From Sorangium cellulosum So0157-2 (GTDB lineage Bacteria > Myxococcota_A > Polyangia > Polyangiales > Polyangiaceae): a stretch of DNA of 64,000 nt. Shown here in pieces: positions 1 to 8,008 of this stretch. The stretch lies in assembly GCF_000418325.1 (NCBI RefSeq), contig NC_021658.1, positions 14,116,501 through 14,180,500 on the forward strand, given 5' to 3'. The translations under genes were made by a program, and so were the position numbers. The notes under the pieces were generated by a model. That model was not told where the DNA came from and searched no databases. It saw only the letters and a program-made list of their open reading frames with translations. Numbering within the stretch: the first letter of the stretch is position 1; every line of letters starts with the position of its first letter.

Positions 1-34
1 CCGCCGTGACAGAGGCCGCGCCGGAGGCGCCGCG

Positions 35-1552
35 ATGAGCATCCGCGCTACCCTCGCGCTGGTCTTCGCCGTGGCCGCGGCGGTCGTCCTGCTCGCCTCG
101 GGCGCGCTCTACGTGACGTCCGACCGGCTCTCGCTGCTCCAGCGGCGCTCCGAGCTGTCGTACGAGCAGCTCACCCGCCACATCACGCTCGCCAACCACG
201 CCGGCCGCTACATGCGGGAGGCGGCGGAGATCTCCCTCGGCGGCGGCGACACCGAGGAGCTCCGCTACCTGACCGAGGTCGTCGCGCGGGACCTCGCCGC
301 GGTGGAGGCGCTCGAGCGGGCGTGGGTCGAGCACCCGCACCTCCGCGAGGAGCCGGGCGAGGCGCGTGAGAACGACGAGCGCCTGCGAAAGATGCGCGCG
401 AGCCTCGCGACGATCGCCGGGGACGTGGGCGAGGTGTCCCGCATGGCGAGCGGCGGGGAGCGGCTCGCCGCCAACCGGCGGTTCGTGGAGCGCCCCGAGG
501 CCGAGTACGAGCGCGGCTTCGTGCCCCACATCGACGCGGCCATCCGCGACGCGCGGCGCGACGTCGCGCGGAACGCCGCGGCGGCGGGCCGCGAGAGCGC
601 GCGGATCCGGATCGCCGGCGTCGCCCTGATGACGGCGGCGCTCGTGCTCCTCGTCGCGCTCCTCGGCGGGCTCCTGCGCGCGATGGCGCGGGGGTTCGGC
701 GCGCTCGCCGAGTGCTCGCGGCGCATCGCCGGCGGCGACCTCGACGACCGCGTGCCCGACCTCGGGAAGCACGAGTTCGGGCGCATCGGCGCCGCGCTCC
801 GCCACATGGCCGAGCGCCTGCGCGAGGCCCAGGAGTCAAGGCTGCGCGTCGAGCGGCTCGCCGCCATCGGGCAGCTCGCGGCGAGCGTCGGCCACGAGCT
901 CCGCAACCCGCTCGGCGCCATCCGGAACGCGGCGTACTACCTCAAGAAGCGCCTCGCCGGCACCGAGCTCGGCGCCGACCCGCGCGTCGCCCAGTTCCTC
1001 GACCTCATGGAGAAGGAGCTGCTCTCGTGCACCCGGATCATCGGCGATCTCCTGGACTTCGCGCGGGAGCGCAGGCTCTGCCGCTCCGCGTGCCCGCTCG
1101 CGCCCCTCGTCGACGACGCGATGTCGGTCGTGGAGGCGCCCGCGCACGTGCGCCTCGTGAACCAGGTGCCGGCCGCGCTGCCCGTGCCGAGCCTCGACAA
1201 GGACCAGTTCCGTCAGGTGCTCGTCAACCTGATCCAGAACGCGGCCGAGGCGATCCCGGCCGGGCGCGAGGGCCGCGTGGTCGCGTCTGCGCGGGTGTGC
1301 GACGGCGCGCTGGTCCTGACGGTGGAGGACGACGGGGCGGGGATCGAGAGAGAGCACCTCGCGAAGATCTTCGAGCCGCTCTTCAGCACGAAGCTGAAGG
1401 GGACGGGCCTCGGCCTCGCCATCACCGCCGGCATCGTCCGGATGCACGGCGGCGCGATCGCGGTGGAGAGCGCGCCCGGCGCCGGGACGACGTTCATCAT
1501 CCGGCTGCCGCTCGCGGCGGCGCCGGAGGTACACTCGGCGCAGCCCGCGTGA
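35..1552 (+). CDS. Membrane sensor histidine kinase
   Basis: Inner-membrane two-component sensor kinase of 505 aa. A membrane segment at about residues 7-29 and a second at about 193-215 enclose a roughly 160-residue helical, charge-rich periplasmic sensor with no recognisable ligand fold. A HAMP linker follows (about 215-265), then a HisKA domain with the phospho-acceptor His287 (VGHELRNPLG), and an HATPase domain with the N-box near Asn402, the G1 box DDGAGI near 432 and the G2 box GTGLGLA near 456. A GGAGG Shine-Dalgarno lies 7 nt before the ATG. The two receiver-only genes directly downstream on the same strand are its likely partners. The stimulus cannot be read from the sequence. Confidence 0.93.
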   Translation: MSIRATLALVFAVAAAVVLLASGALYVTSDRLSLLQRRSELSYEQLTRHITLANHAGRYMREAAEISLGGGDTEELRYLTEVVARDLAAVEALERAWVEHPHLREEPGEARENDERLRKMRASLATIAGDVGEVSRMASGGERLAANRRFVERPEAEYERGFVPHIDAAIRDARRDVARNAAAAGRESARIRIAGVALMTAALVLLVALLGGLLRAMARGFGALAECSRRIAGGDLDDRVPDLGKHEFGRIGAALRHMAERLREAQESRLRVERLAAIGQLAASVGHELRNPLGAIRNAAYYLKKRLAGTELGADPRVAQFLDLMEKELLSCTRIIGDLLDFARERRLCRSACPLAPLVDDAMSVVEAPAHVRLVNQVPAALPVPSLDKDQFRQVLVNLIQNAAEAIPAGREGRVVASARVCDGALVLTVEDDGAGIEREHLAKIFEPLFSTKLKGTGLGLAITAGIVRMHGGAIAVESAPGAGTTFIIRLPLAAAPEVHSAQPA

Positions 1553-1573
1553 GCGGGGGAGGGACAGCCGTCG

Positions 1574-2308
1574 ATGGAAGCGACCAGGCGGGTGCTCGTG
1601 GTGGACGACGAAGAGGGGATGCGCGCCACCGTCGCCGCGAACCTCGAGCTCGAAGGGTACGAGGTCGTCGAGGCGCGCGACGGCGCGCACGCCCTCGAGC
1701 TCGTGCGGCAGCAGCGCTTCTCGCTCGTGCTGACCGACGTGAAGATGCCCGGCCTCAACGGGGTCGAGACGTTCCGGGAGCTCCGGCGGGTCCAGCCGGA
1801 TCTCACGGTGGTGCTGATGACCGCGTTCGCGATCGAGCAGCTCATCGAGGAGGGCATCGGCGAGGGGGTGTACGCGGTCATCTACAAGCCGTTCTCGATG
1901 GATCACCTCATGCGGATCGTCGCGCGGGCGCTCGGGTCGCGCGGCGTGCTCGTGGTGGACGACCTCCCCGCCGTGGCGGAGTCGATCGTGGCTGGGCTCA
2001 ACGCGGCGGGGCTGCGCGCCGAGGCCGTGTACGACGGGCAGACGGCGATCCAGCGCGCGCGCGACGAGGCGGTCGACGTGTGCGTGCTCGACCTGCTCAT
2101 GCCGTCCCTGGACGGGGTGAAGACGTACGAGCAGCTCCGGCGGATGAGCAGGCCGATCACGGTGATCGCGATGACCGGCCACGCCGCGCCGGAGCTGATC
2201 CACGCGTTCACGAGCCGGGGCGGGTACGCCTGCCTGCACAAGCCGTTCGGCGTGCGCGAGCTGATGCACACGATCGCGCGCGCCAGGAGCGATCCGGGGA
2301 CGTGCTGA
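1574..2308 (+). CDS. Tandem double-receiver response regulator (REC-REC)
   Basis: 244 aa made of two complete receiver domains and nothing else. REC1 (about residues 5-120) has Asp11/Asp12, phospho-acceptor Asp55 (LTDVKMPG) and Lys105 (YKPF). REC2 (about 124-240) has the acid pair Asp129/Asp130, phospho-acceptor Asp173 (LDLLMP), Thr201 and Lys223 (HKPF). No DNA-binding or enzymatic output domain is present, so it probably passes phosphate on or signals by protein contact. It starts 21 bp after the histidine kinase gene and is followed at 16 bp by a single-receiver gene, as in a phosphorelay operon. Confidence 0.92.
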   Translation: MEATRRVLVVDDEEGMRATVAANLELEGYEVVEARDGAHALELVRQQRFSLVLTDVKMPGLNGVETFRELRRVQPDLTVVLMTAFAIEQLIEEGIGEGVYAVIYKPFSMDHLMRIVARALGSRGVLVVDDLPAVAESIVAGLNAAGLRAEAVYDGQTAIQRARDEAVDVCVLDLLMPSLDGVKTYEQLRRMSRPITVIAMTGHAAPELIHAFTSRGGYACLHKPFGVRELMHTIARARSDPGTC

Positions 2309-2324
2309 GAGCCGAGGGGGCCGC

Positions 2325-2681
2325 ATGCGCTTGACGGTGCTGCTCGTGGACGACGACGCGTCGTCGCGGATGGTGCTCGCGACGCTGCTCGAGGACGAGG
2401 GCTTCCAGGTCGACCTGGCCGGCTCGTTCGCCGAGGCCGGCCGGATGCTCGCGGCGGAGGGCGCGGCGTACGATCTCGCGCTGCTCGATCAGAACCTCGG
2501 CGACGGCCGCGGCTCCGACCTCCTGCCGGCGCTGCGGGCGCGCCTGCCGGCCGCCAAGGCGGTGCTGCTCAGCGGGTGCGGCGAGGACGACCTCGGCGGG
2601 GCGCCGCCGCCCGACGCGGTGCTCGCCAAGGGGATCGGCTTCCCGGAGCTGCTCGAGCGGCTCCGGCGGCTCGTCGGCTGA
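2325..2681 (+). CDS. Single-domain receiver protein
   Basis: 118 aa, one receiver domain only (CheY-like length). Acid pair Asp9/Asp10 with Asp11, phospho-acceptor Asp55 (LALLDQNLGD), Ser83 in the switch position and Lys102. It follows the double-receiver gene by 16 bp, so kinase, REC-REC and REC probably form one transcript. With no output domain it may act as a phosphate sink or relay component. The gene ends 17 bp before a convergent small lipoprotein gene. Confidence 0.9.
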   Translation: MRLTVLLVDDDASSRMVLATLLEDEGFQVDLAGSFAEAGRMLAAEGAAYDLALLDQNLGDGRGSDLLPALRARLPAAKAVLLSGCGEDDLGGAPPPDAVLAKGIGFPELLERLRRLVG

Positions 2682-2698
2682 CGCCTCGGGCGCCTCGA

Positions 2699-2989
2699 TT
2701 ACCGCGCTTCGGGCGGCTGCACGTCGCGGGGGTGGAGCGGGGCGGCCCCGGTCTCGGCGCAATCGCAGACCTGGCAGCCGTTCCGGTCGGTCACGCAGCG
2801 GGGCTCGAGGCCCGGGCACAGGGGGCGATACTCGGTCGGGCAGGCGCCCTTCGCGGCCGCCGAGCTGGACACCGTGGTCGCGGGGGACACCGCCGGGCAC
2901 GGCGAGAAGCCGTGGTTGCACGCGTGGCCGCAGCCGAGGGCGCCGCCGGCGGCGAGCGCGGCGAGCGCGGCGAGGAGCACGAGCAGCAT
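2699..2989 (-). CDS. Small Cys-rich lipoprotein (antistasin-like spacing)
   Basis: 96 aa from the chosen ATG. It has a Leu/Ala signal peptide ending in a lipobox-like AGGALGC, so it is probably lipid-anchored in the cell envelope. The mature part is short and rich in cysteine; its C-terminal half (CPGLEPRC, then NGCQVCDC) has the spacing seen in antistasin-type inhibitor modules, a weak resemblance only. The frame stays open upstream. An alternative ATG at 3181 is preceded by AGGACAGG and would add about 64 charged residues before the signal peptide, which would bury it, so I prefer 2989. No function can be assigned. Confidence 0.6.
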   Translation of the reverse strand: MLLVLLAALAALAAGGALGCGHACNHGFSPCPAVSPATTVSSSAAAKGACPTEYRPLCPGLEPRCVTDRNGCQVCDCAETGAAPLHPRDVQPPEAR

Positions 2990-3402
2990 GTCGGAGCGGA
3001 CGGCGCGCGCCGTGACGCAGCGCCGCGCGGGGGCGGGCTTGAGGCGGCCCTCGCCGGGCGGGGCGGCGTCGCGCGGGCCGGCGAGCCGCTCCCGCTCCGA
3101 TCGGGCCGGGTGGCGCGCCTCGGCGCCGGTCAGCGAGAGGTCGTCCAGCGCGCCTGTCTGTGCGTGTTTGATCCTAAGCATGATCCGCCTGTCCTCTCGA
3201 AGCGCGGAGGCTCCGCGAGCCCGCAACCTTTCATGCTATGGGCGGCCGGCCTCGCTGGCAAGCAGGCTTATTTTTCCGTTCGCAGCGCCGCTTCCGCCGC
3301 CGGATGCGCGGTGCGATGGCCGACGTGGGTGATCCTGGGAGCACCCGCGGGGGCCGCTCCGAGGGCCCAGTCCTCCATCCTCAATCGCCGGAGCTGCAGG
3401 CC
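2990..3402. other. Gap of about 410 bp with an inverted repeat
   Basis: Between the small lipoprotein and the beta-hydroxylase gene, both leftward. It holds the open upstream extension of the lipoprotein frame and a perfect 7-bp inverted repeat with a 1-nt centre (3203-3217, arms CGCGGAG/CTCCGCG), about 20 nt upstream of the alternative lipoprotein start at 3181. That repeat could be an operator or a hairpin. I see no other gene. Confidence 0.4.
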
Positions 3403-4257
3403 TCACGCTTGGGCGGGTTGATAAAACGGGTGTCCGGGCACGTTGAGGTTCAGGAAGGTGATCTTCTCGCTGAGCCAGTGATCCCGCCGGGCGGCGTCGC
3501 CGCGCTCCTCGTGATACCGCGCGAGCAGGTCGTAGCTCGACAGCGAGCCCAGGTCGTGATCGTGAAACGCCTTCCGGAACAGGTCCTCTGCGGCGCCCTG
3601 GCGTCCTCCGCTCGCCAGCGCGTCGGCGGCGCGGCAGAGCTCCGCGAAGCGCTCCTCCGAGAGCGTCGGCTTGTCCCGCAGCGCGTCCGGATGCAGGAAC
3701 TCCCTGGAGACGAGCTCCTCCAGCGTTCCGTTCATGTAGCAGTCGAGGATCAGGTGGATCCGGTCCTCGGAGCCGCGGTTGCAGGCGCCGTGGCGCGTCT
3801 GGTGAGGAGACAGCTTCCAGAGAAACCCGCTCTTCATGTGGACCGAGCGCGAGGGCACGACGATGACCGCGTCCGGGTTGGTCTTCAGGGGGACGTGGAG
3901 CCGCAGCCGGGGAACGCGGCTCAGGTTGTGAGCCCCGTAATCGGTGTGCTCCCACAGGAACGCGCCGGGATCGAGCCGCAGCAGCCTGACCCACATCAGC
4001 TTGAGGCCTGACCCCTCGACGAAGGCGCGGACCCGGGGCAACCGCGGGACGACCTCGGTGGGGACGGGCGCGCAGTCGGCGAGATCGTTCTCCTGCGAGT
4101 CTCCGCTCGCGTTGTAGAGCGCGGCCGTCTTCCACCCGCCCGACTGATACCGCGAGTAGTTCTCGGTCCACGGGATGTCGGCGCGCGCGACGTCTTCGAG
4201 CATGCCGGCGACGACGTCGCGGGGGATCTCTCTGAGCTGGGACGTGTACTTCAGCAT
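3403..4257 (-). CDS. Aspartyl/asparaginyl beta-hydroxylase family protein
   Basis: 284 aa, a predicted Fe(II)/2-oxoglutarate oxygenase of the Asp/Asn beta-hydroxylase family (cupin fold, cytoplasmic, no signal peptide). The metal ligands look intact: His104 and Asp106 (EHTDYG) and His156 (RHGACNRG), with Arg166 (RIHLILD) placed to bind 2-oxoglutarate. The C-terminal third (about 180-284) is helical and resembles a TPR-like tail. I chose the ATG at 4257 because GGAGG precedes it closely and the family fold begins here; the frame is open to 4314. It diverges from the DUF5916 gene across a promoter region carrying the motif shared with the metallophore operons, so it may hydroxylate an aspartyl-like group of that metabolite. 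The substrate is unknown. Confidence 0.85.
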   Translation of the reverse strand: MLKYTSQLREIPRDVVAGMLEDVARADIPWTENYSRYQSGGWKTAALYNASGDSQENDLADCAPVPTEVVPRLPRVRAFVEGSGLKLMWVRLLRLDPGAFLWEHTDYGAHNLSRVPRLRLHVPLKTNPDAVIVVPSRSVHMKSGFLWKLSPHQTRHGACNRGSEDRIHLILDCYMNGTLEELVSREFLHPDALRDKPTLSEERFAELCRAADALASGGRQGAAEDLFRKAFHDHDLGSLSSYDLLARYHEERGDAARRDHWLSEKITFLNLNVPGHPFYQPAQA

Positions 4258-4355
4258 AGGCCTCCATTCGGCGGCGCCCGGCGCGAGGGTGGATGGCGGG
4301 CGAGTCATGCCCATCGACGTCGACGGGCCGCCGCGGCGCGCGCCGGCGACCGGGC

Positions 4356-4405
4356 TTGATCCCGGGCGCGTCCCCTGGTACTACTAAGGTAACTTAGTTG
4401 CAAAT
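4356..4405 (+). promoter_or_regulatory. Divergent promoter region with ARTTGCAWWW operator candidate
   Basis: A possible -35 TTGATC (4356-4361) is 17 bp from a possible -10 TACTAC (4379-4384). The core AGTTGCAAAT at 4396-4405 lies just after the expected transcription start and runs into the start codon of the rightward gene. The same core occurs at 6687, 12356 and 22356. As a repressor site it could control both the rightward DUF5916 gene and the leftward beta-hydroxylase gene. Confidence 0.45.
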
Positions 4406-6608
4406 GAAATGGAGTCTATGTAGAGGGACGCCGGCGATCGCCGCCGCGCTGGCGCTCTCCTCGCCGCGGAATGCGGGGGCCGAGGCGCCCATGCACCTGC
4501 CGAGGCTCGCGGGGCCCGTCGCGCTCGACGGCCTCATCGACGAGGCCGCGTGGCGGGCGGTGGCCCCGGTGCCGACCGTCGTCTACGAGCCGGCCTTCGG
4601 GGGCGCGCCGTCGCAGCGCACGGAGATCCGCGTCGCGCACGACGGCGGCCACCTCTACCTCGCGGCGCGGCTACGCGACACCGAGCCGGCCGAGGTGAGG
4701 GCGAGCTCGCTGTACCGCGATGAATACGCCGGCGACGACACGGTGGGGCTCATCGTCGACCCGTTCAACGACGACTCCACGGCGCTCTGGTTCTACACGA
4801 TGCCGACCGGCGCGCGGGTGGACGGGACGGTCTCGTCCGACATGGCCTCTGGCGAGCCGGACTGGAGCTGGAACGGCCGCTGGGAGGCGGCGGCGCAGCG
4901 GACGCGCGACGGGTGGTCCGCGGAGATGCGCATTCCCTTCTCGACGCTCGGCTTCGAGAGCGACACAGGGAACGTGAGGATGGGCCTGTCGGTCTATCGC
5001 TGGCTGGCGCGGCAGAGCGAGCGGCACGTCTGGCCGCCCATCCCGCCCAGGTGGCCGCGGGCCTACGCGAAGCCCTCCAAGCTGAGGGACGTCGCGCTCA
5101 CGGGCGTGGCCTCGCGCCGCGCGCTGACCGTCACGCCTTACGTGCTCCTCGGCTACTCGGTCCGGAGCCCTCCCGAGGCCGAGCGCCCGCGCGGCCTGGA
5201 CGAGGAGGCGGCCGCGTACAGCGCGGGCGCGGACGCCAAGTACGGCATCACCAGCAACCTGACGCTCGACGTCACCGTCAACACCGACTTTGCGCAGGTC
5301 GAGGCCGACGACGAGCAGATCAACCTGACCCGGTTTCCCCTCTTCTACCCGGAGAAGCGGCAGTTCTTCCTCGAGCGCCCCGGGATCTTCGACTTCGCGC
5401 TCTCGGGGGACGGCCGGCTGTTCCATAGCCGGCGCATCGGGCTCGCCGACGGCGAGCCGGTCGCGATCCTCGGCGGGGCGCGCCTCGCCGGGCGCGCGGG
5501 GCGGTGGGAGATCGGCGCGCTCGACCTCCAGACGGCCGAAAGCGGCGCGCTGCCGTCCGAGAACTTCGGCGTGCTCCGGCTGCGGCGCCAGCTCGACGAT
5601 CCGCTCTCGAGCGTCGGCGGCATGCTGACGAGTCGGATCGGGCTCGACGGGCGCTACAACGTCGCTTATGGGGCCGACGGCATCATTCACGTCGTCGGGG
5701 ACGAGTTCCTGAGGCTCACGTGGGCGCAGAGCCTGCGATCCCTGCGTTCAGCGCGGCCGGACGAGGCGGAGCCGGCGCGCTGGCTGGACAGCGGCCGGGC
5801 GCTCTTGGCTTGGGAGCGCCGGCGCGCGGCGGGGCTCAGCTACCGCGCCGAACTCGGGTGGGCTGGCGAGGCCTTCGACCCCGGCGTCGGCTTCGAGCCC
5901 TACCAGGGGTACCGGTCGGCCGATCTCTCCGCCACGCAAGAGTGGCTGTTCGACGCTGGCACCCCCGTGCGCGCGGCGTGGCTCGGCGCGGAGGGCGAGG
6001 CCTTCCAGCGAAGCCGCGATGGCCTCCTGGAGGCGGCGGAGGCCAGCCCCTTCGTGGGGCTCACCTTCGCGAGCGGAGACGAGCTCGAGCTGGTGAGCCG
6101 ACACCGGCGCGAGGAGGTGCCGGAGCCGCTCTTGCTCGACGGCGGGATCGAGGTGCCCGTGGGCCGCTACGCCGTCCACCGGGCCGGCGCGGAGTTCTCC
6201 ATGCCCGACGGCCGCAGGCTGCGCTGCGGCGCGTCCATCGAGGCGGGCGGGTTCTATGACGGCTACAGCCTCTCCGCCTCGCTGAGCCCGTCGTGGAACC
6301 CGTCGCCCCACCTCGGCCTGGGCGGGGAGTACCGGTTCGACGCGATCCGCTTTCCAGACCGGGGCACCTCGCTCGACGCGCACATCGCGCGGCTGCGCCT
6401 CCGGCTCGGTTTCGATATCCACGCCTCCCTCAGCGCCTTCCTTCAGTACAGCAGCCTCACCGAGCGCACGAGCATCAACGTGCGCCTGCGCCACCACATC
6501 CGGGAGGGCACCGACCTGTGGATCGTCTACGACGAGCGCCTCGGCGACGCGGCGGCGGCCCGCGAGCGCGCGCTGCTGCTCAAGTACACGCACGCGATCG
6601 CGCGCTGA
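4404..6608 (+). CDS. CBM9-like/DUF5916 outer-membrane protein
   Basis: 734 aa from the ATG at 4404; a TTG two codons earlier is the only nearby alternative. A short signal peptide (about residues 8-27) leads into a DOMON/CBM9-like sandwich (about 30-220: LDGLIDEAAW, then HLYLAARLRD and a DGWSAEMRIPF strand). The rest is a DUF5916 domain with the typical DFAQVEADDEQINLTRF and FPEKRQFF-like segments (here YPEKRQFFLE) followed by alternating amphipathic strands, so a C-terminal beta-barrel in the outer membrane is likely. Function of the family is unknown. It shares a candidate operator with the metallophore operons and may be a co-regulated surface component rather than a sugar binder. Confidence 0.85.
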   Translation: MKWSLCRGTPAIAAALALSSPRNAGAEAPMHLPRLAGPVALDGLIDEAAWRAVAPVPTVVYEPAFGGAPSQRTEIRVAHDGGHLYLAARLRDTEPAEVRASSLYRDEYAGDDTVGLIVDPFNDDSTALWFYTMPTGARVDGTVSSDMASGEPDWSWNGRWEAAAQRTRDGWSAEMRIPFSTLGFESDTGNVRMGLSVYRWLARQSERHVWPPIPPRWPRAYAKPSKLRDVALTGVASRRALTVTPYVLLGYSVRSPPEAERPRGLDEEAAAYSAGADAKYGITSNLTLDVTVNTDFAQVEADDEQINLTRFPLFYPEKRQFFLERPGIFDFALSGDGRLFHSRRIGLADGEPVAILGGARLAGRAGRWEIGALDLQTAESGALPSENFGVLRLRRQLDDPLSSVGGMLTSRIGLDGRYNVAYGADGIIHVVGDEFLRLTWAQSLRSLRSARPDEAEPARWLDSGRALLAWERRRAAGLSYRAELGWAGEAFDPGVGFEPYQGYRSADLSATQEWLFDAGTPVRAAWLGAEGEAFQRSRDGLLEAAEASPFVGLTFASGDELELVSRHRREEVPEPLLLDGGIEVPVGRYAVHRAGAEFSMPDGRRLRCGASIEAGGFYDGYSLSASLSPSWNPSPHLGLGGEYRFDAIRFPDRGTSLDAHIARLRLRLGFDIHASLSAFLQYSSLTERTSINVRLRHHIREGTDLWIVYDERLGDAAAARERALLLKYTHAIAR

Positions 6609-6677
6609 TCCCGAGACCGTGGTCACCGGAATCACCGCATGCGCCGCGACCAGGGGCGCCCGAGCGGCGAGAGATAC

Positions 6678-6717
6678 ATGCAAACGAGTTGCATTTTCGT
6701 GAGCCCTGTCGTAGATG
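6678..6717 (+). promoter_or_regulatory. mtnBDA promoter with operator candidate
   Basis: An inverted repeat ATGCAA-5-TTGCAT spans 6678-6694 and includes the shared core AGTTGCATTT (6687-6696). Its right arm doubles as a -35 (TTGCAT, 6689-6694); 17 bp later is TAGATG (6712-6717), preceded by GTCG as in the 12.3-kb promoter. Expected transcription start is near 6724, about 13 nt before the GTG of mtnB. Confidence 0.55.
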
Positions 6718-6736
6718 GCGGTCGAGGAGAGGACAG

Positions 6737-7387
6737 GTGAACATCTCGGCAGCTTCTCCCGTGGCGGCCTCCCCGGCCTCGATCCCCCTGGCCGAGGCTG
6801 CCCGGGAGCTCGTGGAGGCGGGTCGATTCCTGAGCGTGCGCGACGCCGTGCCGGCCACGAGCGGAAATCTCTCGCGCCGGCTCGACGCGCGCACGGCGGC
6901 GATCACGCGCTCCGGTGTGGACAAGGGCGAGCTGACCGACGCCGATATCCTGGTGGCGGGCATTCACGAGCCGCCGCCCGCGGGCTCCTCGGCGGAGACG
7001 CCGCTGCACCTCCATCTCTACCGCGAGCGCCCCGGGGTGTCCGCCGTGCTGCACACCCACTCGATCGTCAGCGCGCTGCTGTCCTCGCTGCGCGAGGCCG
7101 AAGGGGAGATCCCGCTGCGCGGCTTCGAGCTGCTCAAGGCGCTCGGCGACACGCGCACCCACGAGGACACCGTCGTGGTCCCCGTCTTCCCCAACGACCA
7201 GGACGTCCCGCGGCTCGCCGAGCGCGTGTCCGCGGAGCTGGCCCGCCGCCCGGAGGCGGTGGGCTACCTCATCGCGGGTCATGGGCTCTATGCCTGGGGC
7301 CGCTCCATGCGCGAGGCGCGCCGCCACACGGTGGCGCTGGAACACCTGCTCACCTACGAGCTCGAGAAGATGAGGTTGCGGCGATGA
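6737..7387 (+). CDS. mtnB: Methylthioribulose-1-phosphate dehydratase
   Basis: 216 aa, class II aldolase/adducin fold. In the methionine salvage pathway MtnB dehydrates 5-methylthioribulose 1-phosphate to the diketone phosphate, in the cytoplasm, using zinc. Visible features are the N-terminal substrate loop ATSGNLSRR, the Ser/Lys region SGVDKGEL, the zinc pair HTH (VLHTHSIVSA) and the distal His in AGHGLYAWG. Length fits the family (about 200-230). I chose GTG at 6737 because GAGGAGAGGA lies just upstream; the frame is open far into the preceding gene but without homology. Its stop overlaps the mtnD start by 4 bp. Confidence 0.92.
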   Translation: MNISAASPVAASPASIPLAEAARELVEAGRFLSVRDAVPATSGNLSRRLDARTAAITRSGVDKGELTDADILVAGIHEPPPAGSSAETPLHLHLYRERPGVSAVLHTHSIVSALLSSLREAEGEIPLRGFELLKALGDTRTHEDTVVVPVFPNDQDVPRLAERVSAELARRPEAVGYLIAGHGLYAWGRSMREARRHTVALEHLLTYELEKMRLRR

Positions 7388-7929
7388 GCCATCTGACCAT
7401 CTATCCTGACGATCAGCCGGGTACGCCGTCGGGCGTGTACACCGATGTCGACGACATCCGCCGCGAGCTCGGCGCGGTCGGCGTCCGCTTCGAGCGCGTG
7501 GACGCGTCCATTCCGCTGCCGGACGGCGCCGGCCAGGACGAGGTGCTCGCCGCCTACCGCCGCGTGGTCGAGGCCGAGCGCGCGGCGCGCGGCTACGAGA
7601 TCGTGGACGTGGTGCGCATGAAGCCGGACGCGCCGAACGCGGAAGAGGCGCGGAAGAAGTTCCTCTCCGAGCACACGCACGCCGAGGACGAGTCCCGCAT
7701 CCTGGTGGAAGGCAGCGGCTGCTTCTACCTGCACGCCGGGCAGCAGGTGTTCCAGATCGTGTGCACGCGCGGCGATCTCATCAGCGTACCGGCCGGGATG
7801 CGGCACTGGTTCGATATGGGACCCCGGCCCCTGTTCGCGGCCATCCGCTTCTTCGAGCGGCCGGAGGGCTGGGTGGGCGACTTCACCGGCAGCGCCATCG
7901 CGGACCTGTTCCCCAGGTACGCGCCGTGA
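7384..7929 (+). CDS. mtnD: Acireductone dioxygenase
   Basis: 181 aa cupin enzyme. Acireductone dioxygenase cleaves the salvage intermediate acireductone to 2-keto-4-methylthiobutyrate plus formate when iron-loaded; with nickel it makes an off-pathway product. The metal motif is visible as HTHAEDE (His, His, Glu) with the later His in PAGMRHWFDMG. Length is typical. It is translationally coupled to mtnB (ATGA overlap). Nickel/iron choice here would be interesting because the locus appears to handle metals. Confidence 0.93.
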   Translation: MSHLTIYPDDQPGTPSGVYTDVDDIRRELGAVGVRFERVDASIPLPDGAGQDEVLAAYRRVVEAERAARGYEIVDVVRMKPDAPNAEEARKKFLSEHTHAEDESRILVEGSGCFYLHAGQQVFQIVCTRGDLISVPAGMRHWFDMGPRPLFAAIRFFERPEGWVGDFTGSAIADLFPRYAP

Positions 7930-8008
7930 GCGGGGCGCGGGCGGCCGTCACGCCGCGGCCCATGGCCTCGCGTCAGCGACGCGCGCTGTCCGGCCGGGGG
8001 CTGCGGCC

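Noticed and set aside
1..34. End of an upstream gene (TGA at 7-9)
   Set aside because: Only two codons would be visible, so the frame cannot be supported.
4398..4403. TTG at 4398 as the DUF5916 start
   Set aside because: It would add only two residues and ATG at 4404 is better; the TTGCAA bases are also part of the operator candidate.
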